Source of the DNA: Apoda limacodes
Taxonomy: Eukaryota; Arthropoda; Insecta; Lepidoptera; Limacodidae
DNA length: 64,000 nucleotides
Assembly: GCA_946406115.1 (NCBI GenBank)
Contig: OX291550.1
Coordinates: 19,134,722-19,198,721, forward strand
Direction: 5' to 3'
Shown: positions 23,976 through 34,320 of the stretch, one piece after another
Position numbering within the stretch: the stretch's first letter is position 1
Layout: each line of letters opens with the position of its first letter
Made by a program: the position numbers and the translations under genes
The notes under the pieces: generated by a model
The model's database searches: none
Told to the model about the DNA's origin: nothing
Seen by the model: the letters and a program-made list of their open reading frames with translations, nothing else

Positions 23976-25357
23976 CAAACCGAAATGTATACATACATAG
24001 ATACCTACGTTCCAAGCAAATAGATACTATTTATTCTTTTTATTTATTTGAATGGCATCAAAACTCCTATTCGAAGTGTTTTTACACAAAGACTTTCCTT
24101 CCGAGTACTTTATTCGAAATCATTTGCATGACGCGGTCCCCACTTTACGGTTGACGCACTCACTGAAAACGTTGCGTGAGCTTTTGCCACTTATGAATGA
24201 ATACGTCTAGACGATATTATGGTGTAATAAAGGATGTTTATACGTTGGTTGCAAAAAAAAAATAAGTGTAAAATTTCTAAAAAGAATTCAGTGAAAGGAA
24301 ATGCTTTTCAATATATTGTTCGTGAAAAACACTTAAGTGACATTTCCTTTTTAAGATTAATTACGTTTATGCATTAGGTTAATTTTAAGATTCTTTTTTT
24401 ATTGTGTAATTTGAAATATTGCACAAAAAGATGCTGGGTAAAAAATTATGTAGCCCTCAACCCCAACATTTTAAGCCATATGTAAATTCAAAAACCCATA
24501 GTTGTTTTTTAAAAATCTAAAACAAGTGTTTGGATGTGCAAACAAAGCTCGCTAAGGTGTGATCTAATTTAAACATATACATGAGAAGGTCAAAAAAAAA
24601 AAATGTATAAATATGCCTAATTTAAATTTTTGATCAGTGTATCGATGGTGGCCCAGAGGTTTCGATTTTACCTTGCGTCCTGAGTGGTCATTTTCCTTAT
24701 TTCTTAAGTACATTGATTTATTTACATCACTGGCTTAGCAGCTCTGACCTCTTATACTACCCACTGGACTGGATTTTCTATACAAATGCCAGCTTATTTT
24801 GTGTGCCAATTTGAAACGCCACCGCGAAAGTCTCAGGGAACTAATTTTGACGTATATTGTATTTGGCTGTCTTAGTAGATTGAAATAATCATAAACATTT
24901 GCTGAATTTAACTTAATTTGTCGGTGTTTTAGTGAGTTTTTGGTTTTTTTTGTGTAATATCGAGTTATCGAATATGAGGAAATGTGTCTTAAATGCAACC
25001 GTTGCTACAAAAAGAGGTAACACGCCGTTTCACAGGTACGTGTAGTTAGTGATTGTTTTTATTCAAAATAGATGTAAAAGGAAATGTTTCAGGAATGTAT
25101 GGAAGCCCGGTCTGGACATTGTACACTACTAATTTAGAAACCTCAGTATATTATAAGTAACTTTAAATTATCAATTTGTCGTATTTCGGTGAGTTTTTCT
25201 TGTACAATAGCATTTATATAAACATTTTTAGCAACACGAAACTTTAAAAAAAAATGGCGTCAGTCATATTACCACAGACTAAGTACGTACGTTGTAATAC
25301 TATATCTATGCACATTACATAATTGACGTTTTACCTAGCAATGTCATTCATTTGACA
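23976..25357. other. Intergenic, no gene seen
   Basis: AT-rich. The minus-strand 87-codon frame at 24735-24998 is basic in its second half, but I recognise no domain in it. Confidence 0.4.
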
Positions 25358-25615
25358 ACCGATTTGGCCGATTGGTTAGTGCTCCTGACTACGGAGCCGA
25401 GGGTCGCGGGTTCAAATCCCGCTAGGGCAGATATTTTTGTGACGAAACATTTTTTACCGAGTCATGTTACTTGTGTCGTTGTTGTTCCTGGTGACCATAT
25501 AACAAGTTTCTTACTTAGCCTGGGGCCAGAACTATCTCAGATCTGTTCTGTCGAAGTATGAAATAGGATAGGAAGGAATATCCGGGCTTGTGAAATAAAA
25601 AAACAGCTTACATAC
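25358..25615 (+). mobile_element. tRNA-derived SINE
   Basis: The head GGCCGATTGGTTAGTGC is a pol III A-box, and GCGGGTTCAAATCCCGC at about 25409-25425 is a B-box arm. The anticodon-like arm CTCC...GGAG lacks the invariant U33, so it is not a functional tRNA. The tRNA-like head passes into a body (ATATTTTTGTGACGAAAC ... GAATATCCGGGCTTGTGAAA) and an A-rich end. This is the layout of common lepidopteran SINEs. Confidence 0.8.
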
Positions 25616-26034
25616 ATTTTTGAATGTTTAATTTAATTAATGTTTAAGGCATCAATATATTCACAGAATCGCTCGTCTTCGCTTTAGCAGAGTTTCCCAG
25701 CAGGTGGGTCTTATAGTGAAAATTTAAAATTAAAATGGTCAAATCCGAGATTGAGTTCTAGTGCAGAAGTTATTTCTGGGGCAATATTATCAGTCATGTA
25801 ATATTGAGCATCTTCAATAATTGCAGGGAAACATAGCAAACAATGCGCCATATTTGCTAGTCTGAAAATGATAAATACAACTATTTAGACCAATAATGGT
25901 GGGCAGCGTACCAATTGCTCAGATGACAGATATCGATTTGCAAGCATGAGCATACAAATCTTAGAATATGCTCAGACAATATTATTAAGGTAAGCAAGCA
26001 CAGCTGTTTAAAATAGCATAAGTACAAAAGACCG
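25616..26034. other. Intergenic, no gene seen
   Basis: Nothing recognisable beyond AT-rich sequence. Confidence 0.4.
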
Positions 26035-26290
26035 TGTGACCGTGTGGTTTCTGGCAGAGTAGTAGAAAGAATTTGCCCCTACCTGGAGTGATCTACTCTC
26101 ATCGTGGATGTCAAATAAGGCGACTAAGGAAATACCTGTATTTAATTCTCCTCAACCCGTTTGGCCTGCGTTGGGAGTGTAGGCCAAATCCTCCGTCTGT
26201 CTCCGGCAGATGATAGAGGGTTGTGCTCCTGCAATGCAGACTTAAAATGACATGATTATGAAGCACAAGAGACATTTGTATGTATGTCTA
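26035..26290 (+). repeat. Lepidopteran interspersed repeat (GTGTGGTTTCTGGC...GGCGACTAAGG type)
   Basis: CGTGTGGTTTCTGGCAGAG, then CATCGTGGATGTCAAATAAG, then GCGACTAAGG, and a TGTATGTATGTCTATATGG end. The order matches a very frequent lepidopteran repeat that I recall (TGTGGTTCCCGGC ... GATGTCGTAAAAGGCGACTAAGG ... ATGTATGTATG). The copy is diverged and non-coding. Confidence 0.55.
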
Positions 26291-27736
26291 TATGGTACCA
26301 TTACATTTATTTATTCATAAAAGAAACGGTTTCTGTGTCTCATACATACCTGATCCCACAGAAAATAAAGATGTGTTTCAAACGACGAAATCCGAGAGAA
26401 ATCAGGTCCAATTAACACAGCCGAATCCAATATAATACGCGAAGCAGAAAGGTCCAAATAACAAAGCAGGGGTCGTTCGTAAGTCACTGATAAATCCAAA
26501 AAGCTCTTCGTTTACGGTAAACAAAAAAGCTTATGGTAAACACAGAATGACAACTTATAATATGTAAATAGTTTGACGTTTAATAGTACCTACGTTTAGA
26601 AATCACAAGTCGGGATGGTCGATGGTCAGGAGCCACAAAATGTATCATCGATTATTATGAAAAAATTAAACAAAAAGCACTTTTTATTAATAATTACGTA
26701 TAGGTATCTTTTTTGCATAAAAATTAGGCTATATTATTTTATTATTATTACGAAAATTTTGAAATATAGTTATATATTTTTAGAATACTTCGCATTAGGT
26801 TTCAGAATGAACTGATAATGGCGTACCTAATTGTTGCCTGTTTAGCAAGGTGGTATAATATAATATTGTTTTGTACAAAAAAATACTGCATTTATAGTAA
26901 TTTTAGTATTTTGCTAATAACCTCTAAATTTTTCCTCGATTTTCTAAAATGTGTACAAGGTGCAGACCGGGTATGAAACGTCTCCTTTATATGTAAACCA
27001 TCTGAATCAATCAGAAATTGTTATTGCAATGCTATATTAGCAATACAATAATGAATTTCGGGAAAATTGATATTTATTTGTGTTTTTTAGAATTTGCTAG
27101 TGATTCAAAGAGGTCATAATTTTTATATCGATATTTAGTAAGTTGGCCAATATGGACGTCGAAATTGTTATATTTAGAATGTTGTAAGTTTTTCGATACT
27201 GGCATACTAAATATACTTAGAAAGCGGGTTGTTGATTAATTTGAAGCCTTAATCTGTTTGTCTTTCTTTGTATCTGCCTGTGGTATCGTAGCTTCAAAAT
27301 AGTATCGATAAACAGATTTTAATATAGTTTTTCCGTTTATTCCCCGTGCTACCTGCCGTAGTCCCTGGAACGGGGATTTTTTTTTCCTTGTGGTCCCTGC
27401 CAGTAATACAAAGCTGCAAAATTAATGGTTATGGTAATTTATACATGTTTACTAGGAATGAGTGTCTTTAAAAAAAAAACTAATAAACTAAATCTTATTA
27501 ACTAAAATTTCACGTGGCATTTTGTTCTGCAAAATTATATAATATTAATGATATTTTTATGAAAATACATAACTAAAAAAACATTTTTCTAAGTAACAAA
27601 AAGTGCTATTATATTATAACTTCGCAGGTAGGTATAAAATATGATATTAAATTATCCTATAAATCCTATATATCCTATTTAATGCAACTTTTATTTTTAA
27701 TTGACTGGACAATTAGTAGACTTAGAAACCCGCTTA
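26291..27736. other. AT-rich intergenic stretch, no gene seen
   Basis: No recognisable exon. The small frames at 26311-26499 and 26615-26815 show no domain. Confidence 0.4.
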
Positions 27737-27957
27737 GATAGTATATCTCACACACCAATGGACACTAGCTATTGAGAGGCTGCCGAGGTTTTCTCCGAGG
27801 ACTATACTATGGAATTCTTCAAGAAGGTAGTGATTAGATTCTAACAGGATCGGCAACACGCGAGTAATTCTCTTGTTATTGCAAGCGTCAATATGCTAGA
27901 GGAACCGCTTAACATCAGGTGGACCCTAAGCTTGTTTGCCACCTTGGTAAAAAAAAA
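27737..27957 (+). mobile_element. Jockey/CR1-like LINE, internally deleted 3' fragment
   Basis: 27745-27778 (TATCTCACACACCAATGG...ATTGAGAG) corresponds to 37480-37512 of the full LINE. It is joined directly to the equivalent of 38556-38735 (CTGCCGAGGTTTTCTCCGAG ... ATCAGGTGGACCCTAAGC). About 1.04 kb of reverse-transcriptase sequence is missing at the junction near 27778/27779. It ends in a short A-run. Confidence 0.85.
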
Positions 27958-29149
27958 TAACCAGCTTATGAGTAGATTTTGGTTAAAGAGCACTAAGAAT
28001 CTAAATCTAATAAAAATAAAAACATTTTTTTTCGGACTTACAACTCACAAAACAAAGTTACCAATTTTTAACGTAGAACGGAAAGTAGAATTAGGCTGAT
28101 GGACCAATAGACAGGGCCTAATACCATACATTGACAGCTCAAATGTCAATATTATTTATAACGGTACAAGGTTCAAGGAGAAGAAAACAAGCTCAGTTTT
28201 TGGGCCAAAATTCTTTTTAGAGCCTAAGACTTAGATGAAAATTTATAAACACTTTTACAAAATTGTAAATGTCTCAAAATATTTTTCTAGTAGTCAAACG
28301 TTAGTTCTCAACCGGGCCCCAATGTTTATTATGAATTTCCCCACTCTCCTAAGTTTTTTTTTTTTCACAAAAAAGTCTCAGTTGGTACTCAAATTACCAC
28401 CGCTTTACCAGTCCAAATATTTAGATAAAAGTCATAGTTCGGGAATGCGTATGTCATTCTGAATTTAAAAATAATATGTTTTTTAACCGAATAAGTAAAA
28501 AATTATGCGTTAAAATGTACAAGGGACGTTTTTATAGGCTCAAAAAAGAATTTAGACCCTTTTACTTTTAGTGGGGTTTCTTTATTATTGAAGTACGAAA
28601 CCTACTTATATTAGAATTTATTTACTACTTTGTAATACATTTTTATTAAAAATATTACAGTAGGCAATAAAATATTATGTTTTCCTCCTCGCATTTATTT
28701 GAGGCTAGATAGATCAACAAAAAATCCGTGGCGACAACATAGTACATCATTGTCGGCAGTATCTTTACTATTTCCCCTTTACCTACTTAGACTTCAAGCA
28801 CCTTCAAATAAGTGCACATAATTGTCAAGGCAAGGTAGCTTGCTAAGGAACAGTGCAATTATTTACTGGCGACTCATGAGGGACTGAAGTGGTCTTGAGC
28901 CGCCGCCGGCAAGAGCTCGCTCACAACGACTCCTAGCTGAGACGGGGTTAAGAGCAATATAGCCACATGCTGAGTCGAGTGAGCTACAGAGATTGTGTTT
29001 CACTGAATCGTAAAGTACTGTAAGGTATTCTGTTAAATGCTGTTTCATGATTAAGTTTTATGTCTTAAATTAAATGTTTTATTTTTTAGTCAAAATATAG
29101 CCCATAATATATCTACTTGTTGATTACATTATTAAACTTAAACTTATAC
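27958..29149. other. Intergenic, no gene seen
   Basis: AT-rich apart from a GC-rich patch at 28862-28985 of unknown origin. No domain was recognised in the frames at 28235-28462 or 28863-29048. Confidence 0.4.
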
Positions 29150-29245
29150 GGAGCAGCCGTAGCTCTGTTGGTAGTCTTCCGAACCCAGGGGCGTGGGTTC
29201 GATGGTTCGATCCACGAAACATTCATGTGATAAAATTTTTGAGTT
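29150..29245 (+). mobile_element. tRNA-derived SINE fragment
   Basis: GCCGTAGCTCTGTTGGTAG resembles a tRNA D-arm/A-box and GGTTCGATCCACGAAAC a B-box region. They are followed by TTCATGTGATAAAA, as in the SINE body at 1595-1790. The spacing and missing stems rule out a working tRNA. Confidence 0.6.
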
Positions 29246-29535
29246 TGATTTAAGTCTTAGAGTACGTGAAAGTTTTAACTTTACCCGCTTATATTGTACA
29301 TTCTTCGGTTACAAAGCATTATACAAACCTTTCTTCTTTATAATATTAGTTATAATTATTCGCTTTACTGCTAAAGTTGTCTTGGAATGTTTCAAGTATA
29401 ACCAAATATGCAAAAAAGTCTTTACTTTATTGTTCTTTAAAAAAATGTGCTTATAAAATAGTAAAAACCTAAAGTTTCAAGTCTTATGTAAGAAAAATTA
29501 TTTATCATCGTTACGTGTTATATTTTATTCGAACT

Positions 29536-29706
29536 TAGTATGCGTTTCAACCAATTTGGCGCCTGACCATGCGCCATATTGGTGCCACACTGGCGCCACA
29601 TTGTACGTAAGTTTCTACGGTTTGCCAGGTGTTTAGAACTAGTTGCGAACTTTGTCCACCAAGATGGCGACTAGCCGGGAGCCGACTCATTAGAAACGCA
29701 TAGTAC
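29536..29706. mobile_element. MITE-like element, copy B
   Basis: About 171 bp bounded by TATGCGTTTCAA and TTAGAAACGCATA inverted ends, with inner GCGCCATATTGGTGCCA and ACATTGTACGTAAG shared with copy A at 5178-5350. Both copies are close in length and colinear, so the family is well defined from two members. It has no open frame. Confidence 0.8.
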
Positions 29707-30182
29707 GTATCGTTAGAATTATAAAATTCAGTTTTTTTGTTAATACTTATACACTCGCTCTAATAAGAGTTTTTTAAAGCTTCTGGCATTCAATAAGAAT
29801 TGTATTAAGTTACTAAAATTTTAATAAAATAATAAGTTTGTTTAACAAATATGAAGTACAAAAAATAACATTTCCATAGTAAGATATAAGTTATATTAAA
29901 GATTATTAGTCCTTTTTATTGAATCCAAAAATTATATTTTATTTACTAAAACTCAATTGATTTTAAGAGACTGGCAAAATATTATATGTAAAGGCTGAAA
30001 CGTCAACTCGTTGAACTAAAATAACCCATCTTGAAACAAAGACAAACATTACTTTGAGACATTATTTAAAGACAAAGCACCACTCTGGCGCTGAAAAGAT
30101 AATAAACCGTAAGTAACAACATTTTCGTCACAATGTCAAACAAAGATCACTTGGGATGTTTAAGTATATTTTTACCCACCTT
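29707..30182. other. Intergenic, no gene seen
   Basis: AT-rich; nothing recognisable. Confidence 0.4.
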
Positions 30183-30800
30183 CAATAAAGGAGGATTTTT
30201 AATTCGATTGTATGTATTTTTAAGGTTTGTTACCTTAGGACCACGTAAGTTTCTGCGCAGCGGAGGCACTGGGAATACAATTTATAAAGTAATATATCGC
30301 CCTGCTTGAACATTTATGATACGCAATCTAGTTGACAACTCAACATTCTATTTTACAAGTCAAAAAACGCCTGTTTGGCTAGGCCACAGGTGACTAAAGT
30401 GGCGTTTTGCTGACCGACATAATGTAAATTATGCGCTTAATGTCAATAATCCAACCAAATGAACTAAGATTCGTACAGTGTGTCATATAGAAATTATGTC
30501 TTTTTAACTTGGATGAATTATGACATTAAACGCATTGAAGCAGTGAACAGAACACACCTTAAATTTGAAGGTTCCAAAGTAGACTAACATCAGACTTTTG
30601 ACGTGCGGCGACCGATCGCATGCGGCTGGTGACTAAAATTGACCGTGCAAATGCTCACTTCAGGCGTTTGCTTGCTGCTTAAAGTTTGTACTCGGCCATT
30701 GGCGTACCCAGTCTTACCGCGTCTTTCTTCGCTTTTCCTTGAGTACACAGTCTTTATTAAATGATGTCAATGCCAGTACGCAGAACGGCTGTTCTGGACG
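30183..30800 (+). repeat. GGAGGA...TTTGTTACCTTA-type interspersed repeat, copy A
   Basis: The head AAGGAGGATTTTTAATTCG, TTTGTTACCTTAGG, AAGTTTCTGCGCAGCGGAGG and TCTAGTTGACAACTCAA recur in the same order at 58618-59460. A further shared block (GAGTTGGAGGATATCA ... CATCTGTAAAACGCGTA) lies at 31371-31430. Boundaries are uncertain and identity is patchy. Confidence 0.4.
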
Positions 30801-31230
30801 ACATTTTGATTCAAAATAACGCATCATATTTGGTAAGCACTTTGAATTCTAATTAAAATATTAGCATTGAAAAAACGAATTCGGCTTCCCTCCACATTTC
30901 GATGTAAGGAAGGGATGATCAACGCACAACATTCTATTCATGGTAAAACTTTCTTGCTTTTAACCCGAAGCGCACAATTATGGCCAAATATTGAGCAAGG
31001 CACTTCTACTACTAATATCGCTGGAAGACCGAGCTCTGCTTATTATTTTTTAACAACGCCATCTATTGTCAAGTAACTTTAGTGTTCCTAGACGACGCCA
31101 TCGATTCTCAAAGTAGCTTTACTGGTGCTGTGTCTGTAAAAATAATAGTATTACTACTTGCCAATAGATGTCAGGAAGAGTCATATTTTTCAGTTTATCA
31201 TTGCCTAAAAACACGTTTTCTAAAAATGAA

Positions 31231-31350
31231 ACTTAGCTAGATCGATTTATCGCCCCCGAAACCCCAGCATACTAAATTTCATAAAAATCGTTGAAGCCGT
31301 TTCCGTGATTCAGATTATTGATATATATATAAACATATATACAAGAATTG
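31231..31350 (+). repeat. Repeat 3' end with (TA)n tail
   Basis: ATCGATTTATCGCCCCCGA, TTTCATAAAAATCGTTGAAG and ATTGATATATATATAAACAT resemble a common lepidopteran repeat end that runs into a TA-rich tail and GAATTGCTCGTTT. Family not assigned. Confidence 0.35.
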
Positions 31351-31445
31351 CTCGTTTCAATGTAGATGAGGTATGAGTTGGAGGATATCAGTATATAAAA
31401 GAAAAAAACTTCATCTGTAAAACGCGTAAGTACGTATGAGTGATA

Positions 31446-31953
31446 GTGACTATATTAATATCTACCGCGTTTCAAGCACTATTTCTGCGATCTGCGGATT
31501 TTTATCACTTTGAAGATAAATTTTTCTAAACAAAACTTATTTACCTTAACATGTGTTTTATTTTTTCAGTCTTAAATAAATCTAGTATGCAACTGCATAA
31601 AATTGGTATTATAATACTCGCACCGTGCTATTTCGCGCGGGGCTCATATTAAAGTTGCCTTTAATTCGTGAGAGTTGCATAAATATCTATTATAAGTACA
31701 AATTAGGAAAAATATTTGCACCAGTTCCCTTTTTAAAGTAAAATTAATTTTAACAAACCACATTACACGGACGCTGAGGCGTAAATGAGGGTTCCAAGTA
31801 GCAAATCTAATAATAAGGGTAAACCTACACCTACAAATGTTTTTTTACTTGCAAATAAGAGAAATGTAAAAGGTCACATTTCTACCTGAAACTCGAAATT
31901 TACAAGTGTGAACTGAGTAATTCGTTATTAAATTATCAGAAATATAAAAAAAA
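31446..31953. other. Intergenic, no gene seen
   Basis: AT-rich; nothing recognisable. Confidence 0.4.
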
Positions 31954-32063
31954 CTAGCGGCCCGTCCCGGCTTCGTACAGGTGGACTTTTATTTTTGAAG
32001 CATTTTGGGATAAACATATTTATCCATAAACCCGTTTTTTACCCTTTGGGTACGGAACCCTAA
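31954..32063 (-). mobile_element. Helitron-like 3' end plus a GTTCCGTA-repeat end
   Basis: CTAGCGGCCCGTCCCGGCTT at 31954 is, on the minus strand, a GC-rich sequence ending in CTAG followed by a run of T, like the ends at 41192 and 42776. At 32035-32063 it is replaced by ACCCTTTGGGTACGGAACCC, the reverse complement of the GTTCCGTACCCAAAGGGTA repeat head. Both are fragments. Confidence 0.45.
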
Positions 32064-32310
32064 AAAAGGTGGCGCAAACAAGCTGTCCGCCAGATACTAA
32101 GCGGCCTTTGGACGCTTGCAACACGCGCGTTGTCAACCCTTTAAAAATCTGATCACACCCACGCACAATGCATATGGAGTAAGGATAAATTCTCTATTAA
32201 ATGGCGAGCGATGTGATAGCCGAGAGCAGCCGTGTGCGTCATTTCGCACAATTCCTCAGAACACGTCCCATTATACAAGCGGTATACCGCACACAGGGAG
32301 GCAATAGTCT
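32064..32310 (-). mobile_element. 3' fragment of a jockey/CR1-like LINE
   Basis: Contains GACGCTTGCAACACGCG, then CATTTCGCACAATTCCTCAG and ATTATACAAGCGG. These are colinear with the minus-strand LINE at 62240-64000 and with the reverse complement of 38380-38690. Diverged, with deletions and stops. Confidence 0.75.
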
Positions 32311-32756
32311 CTTTAACGCTCATAAAAAACTTAAAGGCATATAAAAGTTATATAAGATAAGATTGAAATAATTTCAATCATCTAGAGCACTCTAAATGAT
32401 TGAGATTCGTTTATAATTTTGGTTGTTTCAATCTGGATGTTGTTCAAGTCCTCGTACTTTCCGCATTAGCAAATTGAATTGGAGCCTTAAATTCGAGTTT
32501 CACGAGGTCGTAAACTCTCATACAATGTAAGAGAATGTAAGTTATACAGTTTTATCTTGATCAATATTTGGGTTAGAATAGGATTTTATGATTATTTGAT
32601 ATTTAACATGGATTCTTGGAGCTAAGCTTATGTATGGCCTGAAATAAAAACAAAGGCATAGTTAAAAGATGAAGGTAGCTACTACAAGAGAAAATTCAAA
32701 AATAAAATAAAACTCTTTTTAGGAACTTGTAGCCCAGAAGCATTCTTTTTAAGAAA
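32311..32756. other. Intergenic, no gene seen
   Basis: AT-rich; nothing recognisable. Confidence 0.4.
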
Positions 32757-32995
32757 CGATATGCGAAGTTAAGCCACGTTGGTCACTACTTGGATGAGTA
32801 ACCGCCCAGGTTTTTTGTCACATAGCACTAGTCGTTAATCCAAGTCAAAGGGCTTTGTGGGTGGCTTGAAAACTCTGTCAGTCAAGTTGCCACTAGCTTG
32901 ACAACATCTACAAACCCGCACGGCCAGCTTAATAGACTATGGCCTAAGCCTCCTTATTTCTAAGGCTTAAGCCTCTATTTGGAGTTGGTGCATTT
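32757..32995 (+). mobile_element. 5S-rRNA-derived SINE-like repeat, copy 2
   Basis: 32763-32810 reads GCGAAGTTAAGCCACGTTGG, then CACTACTTGGATGAGTAACC and GCCCAGG. This is clearly the 3' half of 5S rRNA with the A-box (AAGTTAAGC) and C-box (ACTTGGATGRGTRACCG) of its internal promoter. A body with TCTGTCAGTCAAGTTGCCAC, TAGCTTGACAAC and TATGGCCTAAGCC follows and is shared with copy 1 at 23697-23975. The region upstream (GAAACGATAT) is also shared, so the element extends slightly 5' of the 5S-like part. Confidence 0.75.
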
Positions 32996-34214
32996 CGCTG
33001 TCAAATCAAATTCGGACTATATCTTTAGAGTAATTTAATGATCTTTTTGATTATTATTTATTTGCCTGGCGCTGACTCAAAAATTAGTTAAAATTTTTTT
33101 AGGAGCTTAGTTAGTAAGACTTGTTTTATTTTATTTTTATTTTTCGTTGGTTTAAATCTTGTAAATTTTTATTAATTAAATTTATCATTGAAATTCATTC
33201 ACTGTTTACTATGAGTTTCAGGCACATCCTATCAAAAAAAAGAAGCTTTAAGCTTTTAAAAAAGAAGAAGCAAGAAAAGTGAACTTTTGAAAGTTATGCA
33301 TGAACATACATAAAAAATCATACATTCAGACGACTTGAGAATGTTTTGTTTTTTTTCGGTTAAAAAAACAGTACCTAAAATATAATAAAATATAGTTGAA
33401 CTTTTTGGATTATTTAAGCTTAAAACAAACTAAAATAAACAATCATTCTTAAGGTAAGTCAAAGAGCAGATCTTTCAGTTAAAATATACATTAATTTAAA
33501 TATTTCATTCTCTTAGTAGTAGGTAGTTATTTAAAAGGGCAAAGTGAAGTGATCATAAATACAAAAATAAATAAAATTTATTAGACAGCTTGTTTTGTTG
33601 GATACATATTTTAGAAACCCAAGATACCATTTTTCCCACTAGCTTGACAGTTTAGTACCACAGTGGACGTTGCTTCTACGGTATACCACTGTTGCCATAT
33701 GATAAGTAAGCCATTCGTCTTTTGACAATGCGGAAATTTTCTTAAAAGAACACTTTTACATGAATATTACAGAAGGTTAATTAAATTACTATTTTTACCG
33801 CATATACCTCTATTTAAAGTAGACGAGCCTTCCACACCTGTTGTCCCGTAGAGAATTTAAAGTGGAATCATTACTACGGTATATGTCTAGAGATATTTAC
33901 ATATTTGAAGGAAATGCAACGTTATAAAATTTGAAACAACGTTACTTTTATTCTTTGGAAAATCAATTTGAAATCTTGATCAAGTTGCTTTTTATGTCAC
34001 TGACTGGCAATAATCTAAAGGAAATTTCAGACTTAGAAAAAAAATACCTTTCGCGTTAAAAATAAATTTTCGAACCGGACGGTGGGGTTCAAAGAAAAGA
34101 ACAAAATAGATTAATTTTGACGATTCTAGGTAGTTTTTAAAAAAGCCTACTGAAATGAATTTTGACTTTGTTCTACATTTATTACGTCAAGTTCTAGGCC
34201 TTTCGGGCAGTTTG
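32996..34214. other. AT-rich intergenic stretch, no gene seen
   Basis: No exon or classifiable element. A short CCACTAGCTTGACAG at 33640 may be a stray piece of the 5S-SINE body. Confidence 0.4.
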
Positions 34215-34320
34215 AATACTTTTTAGTTGGCTGGCCACTGGCTCGACAACGGCCGTCGACACGACTTGGTCAGTTGTGTACTAAGGCTTAAGCATCCTTC
34301 TCCAAGGAGAGATCCGTATC
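34215..34320 (+). mobile_element. Body fragment of the 5S-derived SINE-like family
   Basis: GGCCACTGGCTCGACAAC followed by CTAAGGCTTAAGCATCC matches the order CACTAGCTTGACAAC ... TAAGGCTTAAGCCTC in copy 2. The 5S-like head is missing. Confidence 0.45.

Noticed and set aside
25358..25430. tRNA gene
   Set aside because: A- and B-box are present, but the anticodon loop lacks U33 and the sequence runs into a SINE body with an A-rich end. Called a SINE.
29150..29230. tRNA gene
   Set aside because: The D-arm-like and T-arm-like parts cannot be joined into a cloverleaf; the tail matches SINE sequence.
32763..32810. Functional 5S rRNA gene
   Set aside because: Only the 3' half is present, with substitutions, followed by a repeat body rather than a T-run terminator.
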